From: Sphingopyxis sp.
Lineage (GTDB): Bacteria; Pseudomonadota; Alphaproteobacteria; Sphingomonadales; Sphingomonadaceae
Direction: 5' to 3'
DNA length: 64,000 bases
Assembly (NCBI RefSeq): GCF_025869345.1
Contig: NZ_JAOZVW010000023.1
Span: forward strand, 1-64,000
A program made the position numbers and the translations under genes. The notes under the pieces were generated by a model. That model saw only the letters and a program-made list of their open reading frames with translations, was not told the origin of the DNA and made no database searches. Below are positions 63,430 to 64,000 of this stretch, piece after piece (position 1 is the stretch's first letter; each line of letters starts with the position of its first letter).

Positions 63430-64000
63430 GGCGCCAATATCGCCGGCCTGGGTGCCATCGAGGCCGCCACCGCCGGCGCCTCGCTGCCCGATGCCGCCGC
63501 GGCCAGCGACAGGCGGTTGACGACGATGTCCATTCCCGAACCGTCGTCGGGCACGGCGATATCGAGCGACAGCCAATACCAGCCGCAATCACCCGCCGGG
63601 ACGGTGACGCGCACATTCCCCGCTTTGTCGTCGAGGAAAACCGGATCGATCGGAGCCGCAGCGACGCCGGTTTCGGCGCAGCGAAGCCGGACTGCGACCT
63701 GATGCGCCCCCCATTTCTCGAAAGCGCTGATCGACCAGGCGAGCGAATAGGCGCCCGGCGTCAATTGGATGAGCTGCTGCGCGGCGGAGCCCGACGATCC
63801 GGTGATCGCCCCCACGGAAAGCCCCGGCTCCTTGGGATAAATCGCCGAAACGATGTCGCTGCTGCTGCTCAGCCGCCAGTCGAACGGCTCCAGCCGCGAC
63901 TGCGCGCGGAAGCGGTCGTTCCTCACCAACTGCCCCTGCGGTGCAAAGCTGCGGATATGATTGGCCGACGCCAGCGCCGACGCGAGGTCGAGCGCGGTAT
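63426..64000 (-). CDS. Unknown protein, 5' part beyond the window edge
   Basis: The reading frame stays open to base 64000, so the track start at 63929 (a TTG) is only internal and at least 190 residues are visible. The segment is rich in beta-strand-like stretches ([60 protein letters not shown]), suggesting a beta-sandwich, perhaps carbohydrate-binding, domain at the C-terminus. It is coupled to the epimerase gene by a four-base overlap, so it belongs to the polysaccharide locus. I do not recognise the family. Confidence 0.65.
   Translation of the reverse strand, partial: TALDLASALASANHIRSFAPQGQLVRNDRFRAQSRLEPFDWRLSSSSDIVSAIYPKEPGLSVGAITGSSGSAAQQLIQLTPGAYSLAWSISAFEKWGAHQVAVRLRCAETGVAAAPIDPVFLDDKAGNVRVTVPAGDCGWYWLSLDIAVPDDGSGMDIVVNRLSLAAAASGSEAPAVAASMAPRPAILAP

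Overview
The window is chromosomal DNA from a high-GC alphaproteobacterium, most likely a sphingomonad close to Sphingopyxis. I base this on the gene content: a RegB/RegA pair tied to a cyo quinol oxidase, several acyl-CoA dehydrogenases, a TonB-dependent receptor, a TamA with a proline-rich N-terminus and a DUF2236 oxygenase. Two families of short palindromic intergenic repeats of a type common in sphingomonads also point that way. The assignment rests on recognition from the sequence alone, not on a database search. No rRNA, tRNA, CRISPR array, integrase or transposase was seen, and no stretch longer than about 300 bases lacks a gene.

Layout. 1-7.5 kb: a small DUF1328 membrane protein with its own terminator, an exported protein of unknown function, a winged-helix/Ser-Thr-kinase/TPR fusion and two acyl-CoA dehydrogenases. 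7.5-15.3 kb (minus strand): a tightly coupled eight-gene operon cyoABCD-surf1-regB-regA-lysR, that is a bo-type quinol oxidase with an assembly factor and a redox two-component system. A palindromic repeat lies inside the 5' end of cyoA. 15.4-17.4 kb: an MFS transporter coupled to a MobA-like nucleotidyltransferase. 17.4-26.4 kb: a 1396-residue trimeric autotransporter adhesin, a small PH/GRAM-like protein, a CadC-like regulator, a truncated AraC regulator, a DUF3828 protein and a HerA-like ATPase. 26.5-34 kb: a DUF2236 oxygenase, a TonB-dependent receptor divergent from a LuxR-type regulator, a VapBC module and two convergent acyl-CoA dehydrogenases.

34-41.6 kb (minus strand): tamA, tamB and a small lipoprotein gene, running into a yybP-ykoY (manganese) riboswitch that precedes a TMEM165/UPF0016 cation transporter. 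The stop codon of the lipoprotein gene lies inside the conserved 5' motif of the riboswitch.

41.6-64 kb: a surface-polysaccharide locus. It holds ugd, selO (probably unrelated), galE, an initiating sugar-phosphate transferase, fcl and gmd (GDP-L-fucose), glycosyltransferases, a capsule-type transferase, a clearly AT-rich Wzy-like polymerase, a phytanoyl-CoA-dioxygenase-like protein, a hexapeptide acyltransferase and a Wzx-like flippase. It also holds a pseudaminic acid pathway, pseB-pseC-pseF-pseG-formyltransferase-pseI, then a UDP-glucuronate 4-epimerase-like gene and a gene cut by the window edge. A formyltransferase-like protein sits where PseH would be expected, so the predicted sugar is an N-formylated pseudaminic acid. 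Together these genes should supply UDP-Gal, UDP-GlcA/GalA, GDP-Fuc and CMP-Pse for one lipid-linked, Wzx/Wzy-dependent glycan. Export components (Wza, Wzc) are not in the window.
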